64,000 nt of DNA from Lentzea cavernae (lineage in GTDB: Bacteria; Actinomycetota; Actinomycetes; Mycobacteriales; Pseudonocardiaceae), in assembly GCF_014653695.1 (NCBI RefSeq), contig NZ_BNAR01000007.1, positions 310,001-374,000 of the forward strand, in the 5' to 3' direction. Below the pieces are notes generated by a model that did not search any database, was not told the origin of the DNA, and worked only from the letters and a program-made list of their open reading frames with translations. Position numbers and translations under genes: made by a program. Of the stretch, positions 57,814 to 64,000 are shown in pieces. How positions within the stretch are numbered: position 1 is the first letter of the stretch; each line of letters starts with the position of its first letter.

Positions 57814-58058
57814 CGCAGGTCCTCCTCACCCTCCGGTTCGCCCGCAGGTGTCACGCGCACGTCGTTGAGGATCTTCAGCTCGGGGGCGGCCTCGTGCAGG
57901 ACCTCCTCGAGCGCGGCGCGGCGGTCTGCGCAGGCGACGTCTCCGGAGAGCATCACGTGATCACCGCGCACGGTGACGCGCACGCCCAGCTCGGCGGTCC
58001 GAGGGTCCTCGGCCACCGCCCTACGCAGATTTGCCGCCAGGTACTGCTCGGAACTCAT
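57810..58058 (-). CDS. BON-domain protein
   Basis: 82 residues from ATG 58058. The BON fold is visible: YLAANLRRAVAEDPRTAELGVRVTVRGDHVMLSGDVACADRRAALEEVLHEAAPELKILNDVRV. No signal peptide or lipobox, so it is a cytosolic form, unlike OsmY. BON domains bind phospholipid or small ligands. Its start overlaps the upstream nucleotidyltransferase-like gene by 38 bp, an unusually long overlap. Confidence 0.88.
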   Translation of the reverse strand: MSSEQYLAANLRRAVAEDPRTAELGVRVTVRGDHVMLSGDVACADRRAALEEVLHEAAPELKILNDVRVTPAGEPEGEEDLR

Positions 58059-58611
58059 GGCCCCTCCCGATGATGTCCAGGCGTTCGATGAGCACCAGGA
58101 ACGCTTCCGCGTAAGGGGAGTGCTTGGTCTCCTCGCGCACCTGGCCCCAGTCGATCTGTTCCCGCAACGCCCGTGCGAACGGCAGCAGCTCGCTGAAGTC
58201 GCAGCGGTGCCCGTCCAGCACGAGCAGCTTGCTGCTCAGCACGAACGTCGCCGGCATCACCGGCAGCAGCACCGAACCGACGGGCATCTCCTCGGCCATC
58301 GCGAGGACCTCGTCGGTCACCGGCCGCTCGTTGGGCCGGAACAGCAGGTCCACCAGCGAGTCGCCGTCGTAGACCTTCAGCAGCCAGTCCTCCGGCGGTT
58401 CCGCACCACGCAGTCCCGCCTCCACCAGCACTCGCACGGCCTCGTTGACGTCCTCCTCCTTCACCAGGAGGTCGACGTCGTGCTCACTCACGGGTCCTCC
58501 TCGCGCATAACCGGCGCAACCACCGGTCAGGGCGAACGGGATCTCCGCTCCACGTAAGACCTTGGCGACCTTGGTCAAGGTCAGCAGCAGTTCGGCCTGC
58601 ACGTCGCTCAT
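58021..58611 (-). CDS. Nucleotidyltransferase-fold (MNT/AbiEii-like) protein
   Basis: 196 residues from ATG 58611 (MSDVQAELLLTLTKVAKVLRGAEIPFALTGGCAGYARGG). The pattern TGGCAGYARGG...SEHDVDLLVKEEDV is the G-G...D-x-D signature of a minimal nucleotidyltransferase fold, followed by DGDSLVDLLFRP with a third acidic residue. Related proteins act in toxin-antitoxin systems or in antibiotic modification. Here it heads an operon with BON, phosphoesterase, TPP and F420 enzymes, so a metabolic regulatory role is also possible. Confidence 0.82.
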   Translation of the reverse strand: MSDVQAELLLTLTKVAKVLRGAEIPFALTGGCAGYARGGPVSEHDVDLLVKEEDVNEAVRVLVEAGLRGAEPPEDWLLKVYDGDSLVDLLFRPNERPVTDEVLAMAEEMPVGSVLLPVMPATFVLSSKLLVLDGHRCDFSELLPFARALREQIDWGQVREETKHSPYAEAFLVLIERLDIIGRGHEFRAVPGGKSA

Positions 58612-58647
58612 GCGCTCCCGGTTACCCGGCTGATCGCTTCGTGAACC

Positions 58648-59151
58648 TCAGTCCGTGGCGAGTCGGGCGTGGGTCTCGGTGTCGTAGCGGACTCCGTCGT
58701 GGAGCAGCCGCGCCCTTTCGACACCTTCGACGAGGAACCCGGCCCCGAGCGCGACGCGGCAGGAGGCGGGGTTGTCCAAGCGGTGCGCGAGCTCCAGGCG
58801 GAACAGGCCGAGCTCGTCGAACGCGAACTCGCTGACCGCCTGACAGGCCTTGGTCGCGAGTCCCTTGCCCCGCGCCTCCTCGCGCACCCAGTAGGAGATC
58901 CACCCGGTGAGGTGACGGCGTTCGACGCTGGAGACGGCGACGTTGCCCACGGGCACGCCCTCGTGCAGCACGGCGAACGAATAGGCGGTGTCCTCGTCAC
59001 GGCGGGCCGCGAGCAACGCGATCCAGTCCTGTGCTTCGGCGAGCGAGCCGACCGGGGTGGTGAACTGGCGCGCCATCATGTCCTCCCCCGCCGCGGCCAA
59101 GACCACCGGTGCGTCGTCGAGGTTCCAGGGCCGCAGCAGGGTGTCCACCAC
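58648..59151 (-). CDS. GNAT-family N-acetyltransferase (RimJ/RimL type)
   Basis: 167 residues from a GTG at 59151. Acetyl-CoA site: ISYWVREEARGKGLATKACQAVSEFAF (R/Q-x-x-G-x-G/A), then LELAHRLDNPASCRVALGAGFLVEGVER. This is the Acetyltransf_3 type typical of ribosomal-protein or aminoglycoside N-acetylation. It ends 36 bp before the operon starting with the nucleotidyltransferase-like gene and may be cotranscribed. Confidence 0.92.
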   Translation of the reverse strand: MVDTLLRPWNLDDAPVVLAAAGEDMMARQFTTPVGSLAEAQDWIALLAARRDEDTAYSFAVLHEGVPVGNVAVSSVERRHLTGWISYWVREEARGKGLATKACQAVSEFAFDELGLFRLELAHRLDNPASCRVALGAGFLVEGVERARLLHDGVRYDTETHARLATD

Positions 59152-59232
59152 CCCACCTTCCGAATTCGGGCGTCGGGCCGCAACTCAGGGGGCATCCCGC
59201 ACGTCAGAAGAACAACGGGCGAAGGAGAGCAG

Positions 59233-59457
59233 ATGGTCATTTTCGGCTGGCGGACGACGATCGAGCAGATCCGGATGCTGACGCTGGTGTGCGGGCACTG
59301 CCACCACCAGTCGGCGCACAACCTGTTCCGGCGCTACACGAAGCCGACCATCTTCTTCATCCCGCTGTTCACGATCAGCAGCAAGTACGGGCTGCAGTGC
59401 ACGTTCTGCGGTGTCTCCTACGACATCAGCAAGATGCACGCGCATCAGCTCGTCTGA
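59233..59457 (+). CDS. Small zinc-ribbon protein
   Basis: 74 residues from ATG 59233 with GAAGGAGA close upstream. Two CxxC knuckles: VCGHCHHQSAH and CTFCGVSYDI, separated by an aromatic-hydrophobic segment (TIFFIPLFTISSKYGLQ). This is the zinc_ribbon_15-like family of actinobacteria; function unknown. Its 3' end overlaps a second tiny zinc-ribbon gene on the opposite strand by 13 bp. Confidence 0.85.
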   Translation: MVIFGWRTTIEQIRMLTLVCGHCHHQSAHNLFRRYTKPTIFFIPLFTISSKYGLQCTFCGVSYDISKMHAHQLV

Positions 59458-59594
59458 CAGGCCTCGCATCCGGGCGCGTGCTCGTCGGTGGTGACGCGCC
59501 CGCACTCCGGGCAGACCAGTTCGAGCAGGCAGGCCGGTTCGGCCTCGGGAACGCGGTCGAGGTCCAGCTCCAGGCGCTCTTCACCACCGGCCAT
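59445..59594 (-). CDS. Tiny zinc-ribbon protein (49 residues)
   Basis: The minus strand reads from ATG 59594 to TGA 59445: MAGGEERLELDLDRVPEAE, then CLLELVCPECGRV, then GCEACQTS at the end. Two CxxC pairs (CPEC, CEAC) imply a zinc knuckle. Codon bias is strongly GC3, supporting real coding. Function unknown. The 13-bp convergent overlap with the other zinc-ribbon gene is notable. Confidence 0.65.
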   Translation of the reverse strand: MAGGEERLELDLDRVPEAEPACLLELVCPECGRVTTDEHAPGCEACQTS

Positions 59595-59648
59595 CTTCCG
59601 AGCCTACGCGCGGAATCGACGCGCACCGGAGCACCTCCGGCGATGCTT

Positions 59649-59704
59649 CCGACAAGATTTTTTGTCAAGACTAGCTCCACTGTCTTGACGAAGAGAATTG
59701 TCGG
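59649..59704. promoter_or_regulatory. Nested symmetric dyad upstream of SRPBCC gene
   Basis: CCGACAA (59649-59655) and TTGTCGG (59698-59704) flank GTCAAGAC (59664-59671) and GTCTTGAC (59682-59689). The outer-inner gaps are 8 bp on both sides and the centre is 10 bp, so the whole 56 bp is a symmetric nested dyad, with a T-run in the left gap. It lies 42 bp upstream of the SRPBCC start and is the likely operator of that operon. The regulator is not encoded adjacent. Confidence 0.7.
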
Positions 59705-59745
59705 GAGCAGGATGGCACCATTCACGCACCGGAGAGGGAGAACCG

Positions 59746-60429
59746 ATGGGGCACGAGTTCACGAGCACCGACGAGATCGAGGTGCCGGCGTCCGTCGAGG
59801 ACGTCTGGACGGCCATCGCGACGGGGCCGGGCATCGACTCGTGGTTCATGGGCCGCAACGAGGTCGCGAACGGCCAGGTCAAGATGGCCTTCGGCGGGTA
59901 CGAGCCGACGAGTGAGGTCACCGCGTCCGATCCTCTGCGCCACTTCGCGCACGACAGCGGCAAGGCGCCCGACGGCCGGTTCATCGCCTACGAGTTCCTC
60001 GTCGAGGCCCGCGAGCAGAGCAGCACCGTGCTGCGGATGGTCACGAGCGGCTTCCTGCCCGGCGACGACTGGGCCGACGAGTTCGAGGCGATGACGCTGG
60101 GCGGCGCGCTGTTCCGCCGCACGCTGCAGGAGTACCTGACGCACTTCGCCGGCCGCACGGCCCGTCCGCTCACGGTCTTCGGGCCGATGATCACCGACTG
60201 GGACGAGGCCTGGAAGGAGCTCGACGCGGCGCTGGCCGAGAGGCTGCCGGACGCCGTCGAGTTCCACCGCAACGCCCACACGCTCGCCCTGCGCACCGAC
60301 CGGGGCATGTACCGCTTCATGCGCGGCTTCCACGGCCCGATGATCGCCGCACACCACGTCTTCGAGGGCGACGAGTCCGAGCAGGACTGGCAGGAGTTCC
60401 TCGACACCACCCTGGGAGAGACGAAATGA
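59746..60429 (+). CDS. SRPBCC (START/AHSA1-like) domain protein
   Basis: 227 residues from ATG 59746, preceded by GGAGAGGGAGAA. AHSA1-like fold: IEVPASVEDVWTAIATGPGIDSWFMGRNEV, MAFGGYEPTSEVTA, FIAYEFLVEAREQSSTVLRMVTSGFL, and a long C-terminal extension (TLALRTDRGMYRFMRGF). A hydrophobic ligand-binding protein is expected. It is coupled to the hydrolase gene by ATGA; such SRPBCC-hydrolase pairs occur in other actinomycetes, usually under an ArsR- or TetR-type regulator. Confidence 0.9.
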   Translation: MGHEFTSTDEIEVPASVEDVWTAIATGPGIDSWFMGRNEVANGQVKMAFGGYEPTSEVTASDPLRHFAHDSGKAPDGRFIAYEFLVEAREQSSTVLRMVTSGFLPGDDWADEFEAMTLGGALFRRTLQEYLTHFAGRTARPLTVFGPMITDWDEAWKELDAALAERLPDAVEFHRNAHTLALRTDRGMYRFMRGFHGPMIAAHHVFEGDESEQDWQEFLDTTLGETK

Positions 60430-61247
60430 CCCGCTTCACGACTTCCGCCGACGGCACCGAGATCGCCTACTCGATCACCGGTTCCGGGCCGGCGCTGGTC
60501 ATCGTGGACGGCGCCATGTGCCACCGCATGTTCGGCCCGACCACCGAGCTCGCGTCCGTGCTGGACAAGAACTTCACGGTGCACACCTACGACCGGCGCG
60601 GCCGCGGCGAGACCGGGGACGGCGCGACGCCGTGGTCGCTGGAGCGCGAGGTCGAGGACGTCGACGCGGTGATCAGGGAGGCCGGCGGCAGCGCGTTCGT
60701 CTTCGGCGTCTCCTCGGGCGCGGTGCTGGCCCTCGAGGCCGCGTCACGGCTGCCGGGCATCTCCCGGCTCGCGATCTACGAGGTGCCGTTCGTCGTGGAC
60801 GGCACGTACGAGCCGCGCCCGGCCGACATCGTCCGGCGGATGGACGACATGCTCGCCCGCGGCGACCGCTCCGGGATGCTCTCGACGTTCATGAAGATGG
60901 TCGGCGTGCCCGGCATCGGTCTCGCGGTGATGAAGCTGACGCCCGTGTGGAAGAAGCTGAAGCCGGTCGCGCACACGCTGCCGTGGGACCTGCGCATCCT
61001 CGGCGACGACGGCCGCGGGACGCCCCTGCCCACCGACCGCTGGAACGTCAAGGTGCCGACGCTCGCGATGGACGGCGGCAAGAGCCCCGAGTACCTCCGC
61101 AACGCCATGAAGAACGTCGCGGAGGTGGTGGGGGCGGACCACAGGACGCTGCCCGGTCAGACGCACATGTACAAGCCGTCGGTCATGGCGCCGGAGCTCG
61201 TCGAGTTCTTCTCGCGGGCCCAGCGCACCGCCGGTCCCATCGCGTAA
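60426..61247 (+). CDS. Alpha/beta hydrolase
   Basis: 273 residues from ATG 60426. Nucleophile elbow FGVSSGAVLAL (Ser in G-x-S-x-G), oxyanion region VDGAMCHRMFG, core strand YDRRGRGETGDG, and catalytic His in LPGQTHMYKPS near the C-terminus. Substrate unknown. The last 91 bp, including the catalytic-His codon, also encode the end of the convergent MFS transporter. Confidence 0.92.
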   Translation: MTRFTTSADGTEIAYSITGSGPALVIVDGAMCHRMFGPTTELASVLDKNFTVHTYDRRGRGETGDGATPWSLEREVEDVDAVIREAGGSAFVFGVSSGAVLALEAASRLPGISRLAIYEVPFVVDGTYEPRPADIVRRMDDMLARGDRSGMLSTFMKMVGVPGIGLAVMKLTPVWKKLKPVAHTLPWDLRILGDDGRGTPLPTDRWNVKVPTLAMDGGKSPEYLRNAMKNVAEVVGADHRTLPGQTHMYKPSVMAPELVEFFSRAQRTAGPIA

Positions 61248-62362
61248 CCGGCCACGACGAACAGCCCGCCGACCAGCGCCCAGCCGACCGCTCCCCACCC
61301 GAGCACGACGGTGGTGAGCAGGGCGGGGCCGACCATGCGCGCGACGGCCGTGCCCGTCGCGAAGAAGCCCTGGTACTGGCCCTGCCGGTCGGCGGGGGCG
61401 AGGGAGAAGCTGATCTCCCACGCCCCGGAGGCGAGCATCATCTCGCCGAGCACCTGCAGCGCGGCGGCCGCGACCAGCAACGCCGCCGCGGGCCAGGCGC
61501 CGAGGCCGAACGCCGTGGTGGCGAACACCGCGCAGGACGCGAACATGATCAGCCCGGCGTGCTTCACGAGCTTCGACGCCTCGTCCAGGCCCGTGGCGCG
61601 CCGGGCGATCCGGACCTGGAACAGGACGACGGCCGCGGTGTTGAGCACCAGCAACGCGGCCGCGAGCCACGTCGGCGCCCCGGTCCGCTGCACGATCCAC
61701 AGCGGGATGATCAGGCTCAGCAGCGGCATGTAGAGCAGCATCACGGCGTTGATCACCGTGATCAGGGCGTACGGGCGGTCCTTCAGGACGTCGAACCTGC
61801 CCTTGGTCCTCGACATCACGGTCTCCGGCAGCGTGCTCAGGATCGCCGCCGCCGCGAGGAACGCCACGACGTCGAGCACGAACACGGCCGTGTAGGCGGC
61901 CTCTGTGCCGAGGTGCAGCGCGAACCCGCCCGCTGCCGCCCCGATCGCGATGCCCGCGTTGGCCGTGGACTGGATCCGCGCACGGGCCCGGGTGCGTTCG
62001 TCCGGCGTGGTGAGGCCCGCGAGGAGTGCCTGCCGGGACGCCTGCAGCCCGCTCTGGAAGCTCGCGTACAGGCACATGACCAGCACGAACGCGGCGAAGT
62101 TCCGGGTCAGGAGCAGGATCGCGATGCTGGCGGCGGTGGCGAACGCCAGCACGACGGCGGTGGTGCGCGGCCCCCAGCGGTCGGCGAGATGCCCCAGCGC
62201 GACCCCGGCGACCGCGCCGACGCCCCAGGCGAGGGTCAGCGCGAGGCCGACCCTCGCCGCGCTCAGGCCGACGACCTGCGTGAAGTAGAGCGCCGAGACG
62301 ACGAGGAAACCGCCGTCACCGATCGAGTTCGTCAGCTGTGCGTACGCGAGTCGCCTGGTCAT
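61157..62362 (-). CDS. MFS transporter
   Basis: 401 residues from ATG 62362 with about 12 membrane helices. The MFS loop 2-3 motif is GHLADRWGPRTTAVV, and helix 4 has SFQSGLQASRQALLAGL. No drug class can be assigned. The C-terminus (ARWAREKNSTSSGAMTDGLYMCV-like) is cytosolic and encoded inside the 3' end of the convergent hydrolase gene, a 91-bp overlap. Confidence 0.92.
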   Translation of the reverse strand: MTRRLAYAQLTNSIGDGGFLVVSALYFTQVVGLSAARVGLALTLAWGVGAVAGVALGHLADRWGPRTTAVVLAFATAASIAILLLTRNFAAFVLVMCLYASFQSGLQASRQALLAGLTTPDERTRARARIQSTANAGIAIGAAAGGFALHLGTEAAYTAVFVLDVVAFLAAAAILSTLPETVMSRTKGRFDVLKDRPYALITVINAVMLLYMPLLSLIIPLWIVQRTGAPTWLAAALLVLNTAAVVLFQVRIARRATGLDEASKLVKHAGLIMFASCAVFATTAFGLGAWPAAALLVAAAALQVLGEMMLASGAWEISFSLAPADRQGQYQGFFATGTAVARMVGPALLTTVVLGWGAVGWALVGGLFVVAGYAMGPAVRWAREKNSTSSGAMTDGLYMCV

Positions 62363-62380
62363 GCTCCGACCGTAAGGCGA

Positions 62381-62968
62381 CTATTGGCCCTGACTGTGGG
62401 ACAACGAACGGGTTCGTTTCTGGGCCAATTTCGTGCCGGCCCACGACACCGCGAACGCCAGCAGGACGAAGACCACGGCGACGACCAGGCAGTTCAGCAG
62501 CACCTCGCCGTAGCCGTTGCGGCGCGGATCCATGAACGGGTACGGGTACCAGTCCACGATCGGGCCCCTGACCAGCGTGTAGGTCAGGTAGGCGAGCGGG
62601 AACGACAGCCAGACCCACGCCCGCCTGGTGCGTTCCGGCGCCAGGAGCCACTCCGCGACCACGAGGATCGGGACGACGGTGTGCAGCACCCAGTTCGCGT
62701 AGGCGGGCGTCTGCACGTCGATGCCCCGCAGCAGCAGCCAGTAGACGATCCCCGTCGTGCCCATGTAGAGCACCGCCGCGCCCCTGATCTGCGCCGACAC
62801 CGGGTTGAACACGCCCAGCAGCGCCACCACGGCCGCGAAGACGTTGGAGAGCACCGTGAAGTAGCTGAAGTGGTCGGCCGGCCGGAACCCGTCCCCCAGC
62901 ACGACCACCAGGTAGACCTCGGCCGAAAGGACCAGCAGGAACACGACCATCCGGAGCAGCTTGATCAC
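62381..62968 (-). CDS. Pr6Pr-family (FAR-17a/AIG1-like) membrane protein
   Basis: 195 residues from ATG 62968, six membrane helices. Diagnostic text is FSYFTVLSNVFAAVVALLGV, IVYWLLLRG, NWVLHTVVPILVVAEWLL and YTLVRGPIVDWYPYPFMDP. Pr6Pr proteins (related to AIG1/ADTRP esterase-like folds) have a conserved Thr and His (here in HTVVPI). Function in bacteria is not known. It lies 18 bp upstream of the MFS gene on the same strand, so likely cotranscribed. Confidence 0.92.
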   Translation of the reverse strand: MIKLLRMVVFLLVLSAEVYLVVVLGDGFRPADHFSYFTVLSNVFAAVVALLGVFNPVSAQIRGAAVLYMGTTGIVYWLLLRGIDVQTPAYANWVLHTVVPILVVAEWLLAPERTRRAWVWLSFPLAYLTYTLVRGPIVDWYPYPFMDPRRNGYGEVLLNCLVVAVVFVLLAFAVSWAGTKLAQKRTRSLSHSQGQ

Positions 62969-62992
62969 GTGGGGAATTAGAACCCGGTTCGG

Positions 62993-63391
62993 TCAGGGGT
63001 GCATCCGGGCGCCCTTGAAGATCTTGTCGACGGCGTTCTTCTGGCCGTGGACCGCGATGCCGACCAGGTCGAGGTCCTGCGTGTGCACCTTGCGGACGGC
63101 CGCGCGGTTGTCGGCGTCGTTGCCGGTCGCGAACAGGTCCGCGGTGAAGATCGTCATCACCTGGTCGCGGTTCAGCGCACGCCCGTGGGCCTTCTTGAGC
63201 AGGTCCGCGTCGCCCTGCAGGACCACGACGGGCTGGCCGAACATCGCCAGGTAGCGGACGTCGTCGGCGTCGACGTAGGGCTCGCCGCGCAGGGTCTCGG
63301 GCAGGCCGCTGACGAGGAAGGCGGTGACGTTCAGCGCCTGCCACCCGGCCAGGTCGTCCCGCAACAGCACAGCGATCTTGGTGTCGAACAT
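62993..63391 (-). CDS. DUF2000 family protein
   Basis: 132 residues from ATG 63391 (MFDTKIAVLLRDDLAGWQALNVTAFL); a GTG nine bases upstream is an alternative. The family text continues with YLAMFGQPVVVLQGDADLLKKAHGRAL and the C-terminal VGIAVHGQKNAVDKIFKGARMHP. DUF2000 resembles peptidyl-tRNA hydrolase-like folds but has no shown activity. Its usual genomic partner is a divergent AraC regulator, as seen here with a 50-bp gap. Confidence 0.93.
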   Translation of the reverse strand: MFDTKIAVLLRDDLAGWQALNVTAFLVSGLPETLRGEPYVDADDVRYLAMFGQPVVVLQGDADLLKKAHGRALNRDQVMTIFTADLFATGNDADNRAAVRKVHTQDLDLVGIAVHGQKNAVDKIFKGARMHP

Positions 63392-63441
63392 GGGCTCCAC
63401 GATCGCGGGCGTGCGGGTTTCGCGTCTTGTACGTTCCTGAC

Positions 63442-64000
63442 ATGAGCGTCACCGCATGGCGGCCGGCGGTGGAGGGCATCAAGGAGGTCTTCCACGCGTC
63501 GTTCACCACGCACGTCTACCCAGCGCACACGCACGACGCGTGGACGTTGATGGTGCTCGACGCCGGAGCCGTGCGGTACGAACTGGACCGTCACGAGCAC
63601 GGCGCGCTCGTCGACGGCGTCACGCTGTTGCCGCCGCACGTGCCGCACGACGGGCGGTCCGCGCTCCCGACCGGCTTCCACAAGCGCGTGCTGTACCTGG
63701 ACGACTCAGTGCTGCCGTCCGGCCTGATCGGCAAGGCCGTCGACACGCCGATGCTGCCCGATCCCCTGCTCCGCCACCGGGTGCACCAGCTGCACCTCGC
63801 GCTGGACGAGCCGCTCGAGGCGTCGTCGCGGCTCGCGCTGATCACCGAACGCCTGACGCACCACTTCGCCGGCACCACTCCCGCCGTGCACGCGGATCCG
63901 ACGCTCGCCGACCGGTTGCGGCAGCTGCTCGACGCCTCGCTGCCGTCGGGGATCTCGCTCGCGGAGGCCGCTCTCGAACTGCAGACCAGTCCCACGCACC
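63442..64000 (+). CDS. AraC-family regulator (truncated by window end)
   Basis: Starts at ATG 63442 (MSVTAWRPAVEGIKEVFHASFTTHVYPAHTHDAWTLMVL) and is open to the window edge (186 codons). The N-terminal cupin (AHTHDAWTLMVLDAGAVRYELDRHEH, LLPPHVPHDG) and the beginning of the first HTH (SLAEAALELQTSPTH) are present; the second HTH is outside. Divergent from the DUF2000 gene, which it most likely regulates. Confidence 0.9.
   Translation, partial: MSVTAWRPAVEGIKEVFHASFTTHVYPAHTHDAWTLMVLDAGAVRYELDRHEHGALVDGVTLLPPHVPHDGRSALPTGFHKRVLYLDDSVLPSGLIGKAVDTPMLPDPLLRHRVHQLHLALDEPLEASSRLALITERLTHHFAGTTPAVHADPTLADRLRQLLDASLPSGISLAEAALELQTSPTH

Noticed and set aside
1..64000. Insertion sequences, prophage or integrative element
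   Set aside because: No transposase, integrase, attachment-site repeat or phage structural gene was recognised; the window looks like resident chromosomal accessory DNA.
1..64000. tRNA or rRNA genes
   Set aside because: No cloverleaf-like or rRNA-conserved segment was recognised on reading through the intergenic regions.

Overview
The window is a 64 kb stretch of very GC-rich chromosomal DNA with frequent GTG/TTG starts, Shine-Dalgarno sites of the AGGAG type, many 1-4 nt translational couplings (ATGA/GTGA), abundant two-component, ECF sigma and TetR/MarR/LysR/AraC regulators, F420/LLM-type oxidoreductases, an ESX (type VII) WXG100 effector locus and rare TTA codons. This points to a soil actinomycete, most probably of the Pseudonocardiales (Lentzea/Saccharothrix/Actinosynnema-like). 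The genus is inference; no rRNA or tRNA is present to test it.

Left arm (1-9.4 kb, all minus strand): a type VII secretion effector operon. In transcription order it holds an SseB-like protein, a small WXG100-like protein, an ESX-associated helper, a YbaB/EbfC-like protein, a WXG100-type membrane-active protein, a 1462-residue polymorphic toxin (ESX-like head, Pro/Gly linker with 30-bp repeats, cholera-toxin-like ADP-ribosyltransferase, caspase-like domain, C-terminal deaminase-like domain), a SUKH immunity protein, and a YezG/TNT-associated protein that runs off the window. Its upstream region holds seven TTGC motifs largely in 11-bp phase.

9.7-24.9 kb: a small membrane protein, MarR regulator, luciferase-hemerythrin fusion, membrane protein, secreted M6 metalloprotease, OmpR/MprAB-like two-component system divergent from a GT2-GtrA and GT39 envelope-glycosylation pair, an extensin/M15-like secreted protein, DUF2252, a GT1 glycosyltransferase with a TetR partner, and a GGDEF-HxlR fusion.

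25-31.6 kb: a four-gene module (HTH, ImmA/IrrE-like metalloprotease, MAB_1171c-like membrane protein, FAD oxidoreductase), a frameshifted gene remnant, a VOC protein with a divergent WYL regulator, and a DUF4262 protein.

31.6-44.5 kb: a 1027-residue TPR-CHAT-TIR-(beta-grasp) protein, which is the best candidate for an unusual conflict or defence system, followed by an ECF sigma/TPR pair, a DUF574 methyltransferase, a secreted PI-PLC-lectin, an ECF sigma/LCP pair, a LAL-type LuxR regulator and a secreted papain/C39-like protein.

44.5-54.3 kb: TetR plus two GT1 glycosyltransferases (one with two early TTA codons), a signalling cluster (STAS, stand-alone receiver, PAS kinase, RsbW-like ATPase, NarL regulator), a shortened FAD oxidase with a divergent LysR, and a divergent second EF-Tu carrying substitutions at elfamycin-contact positions.

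54.3-64 kb: an overlapping minus-strand operon (nucleotidyltransferase-like, BON, metallophosphoesterase, TPP-dependent pyruvate oxidase-like, F420 LLM enzyme), GNAT, two tiny zinc-ribbon proteins, an SRPBCC/hydrolase pair behind a 56-bp nested dyad, MFS, Pr6Pr membrane protein, DUF2000 and a truncated AraC regulator.
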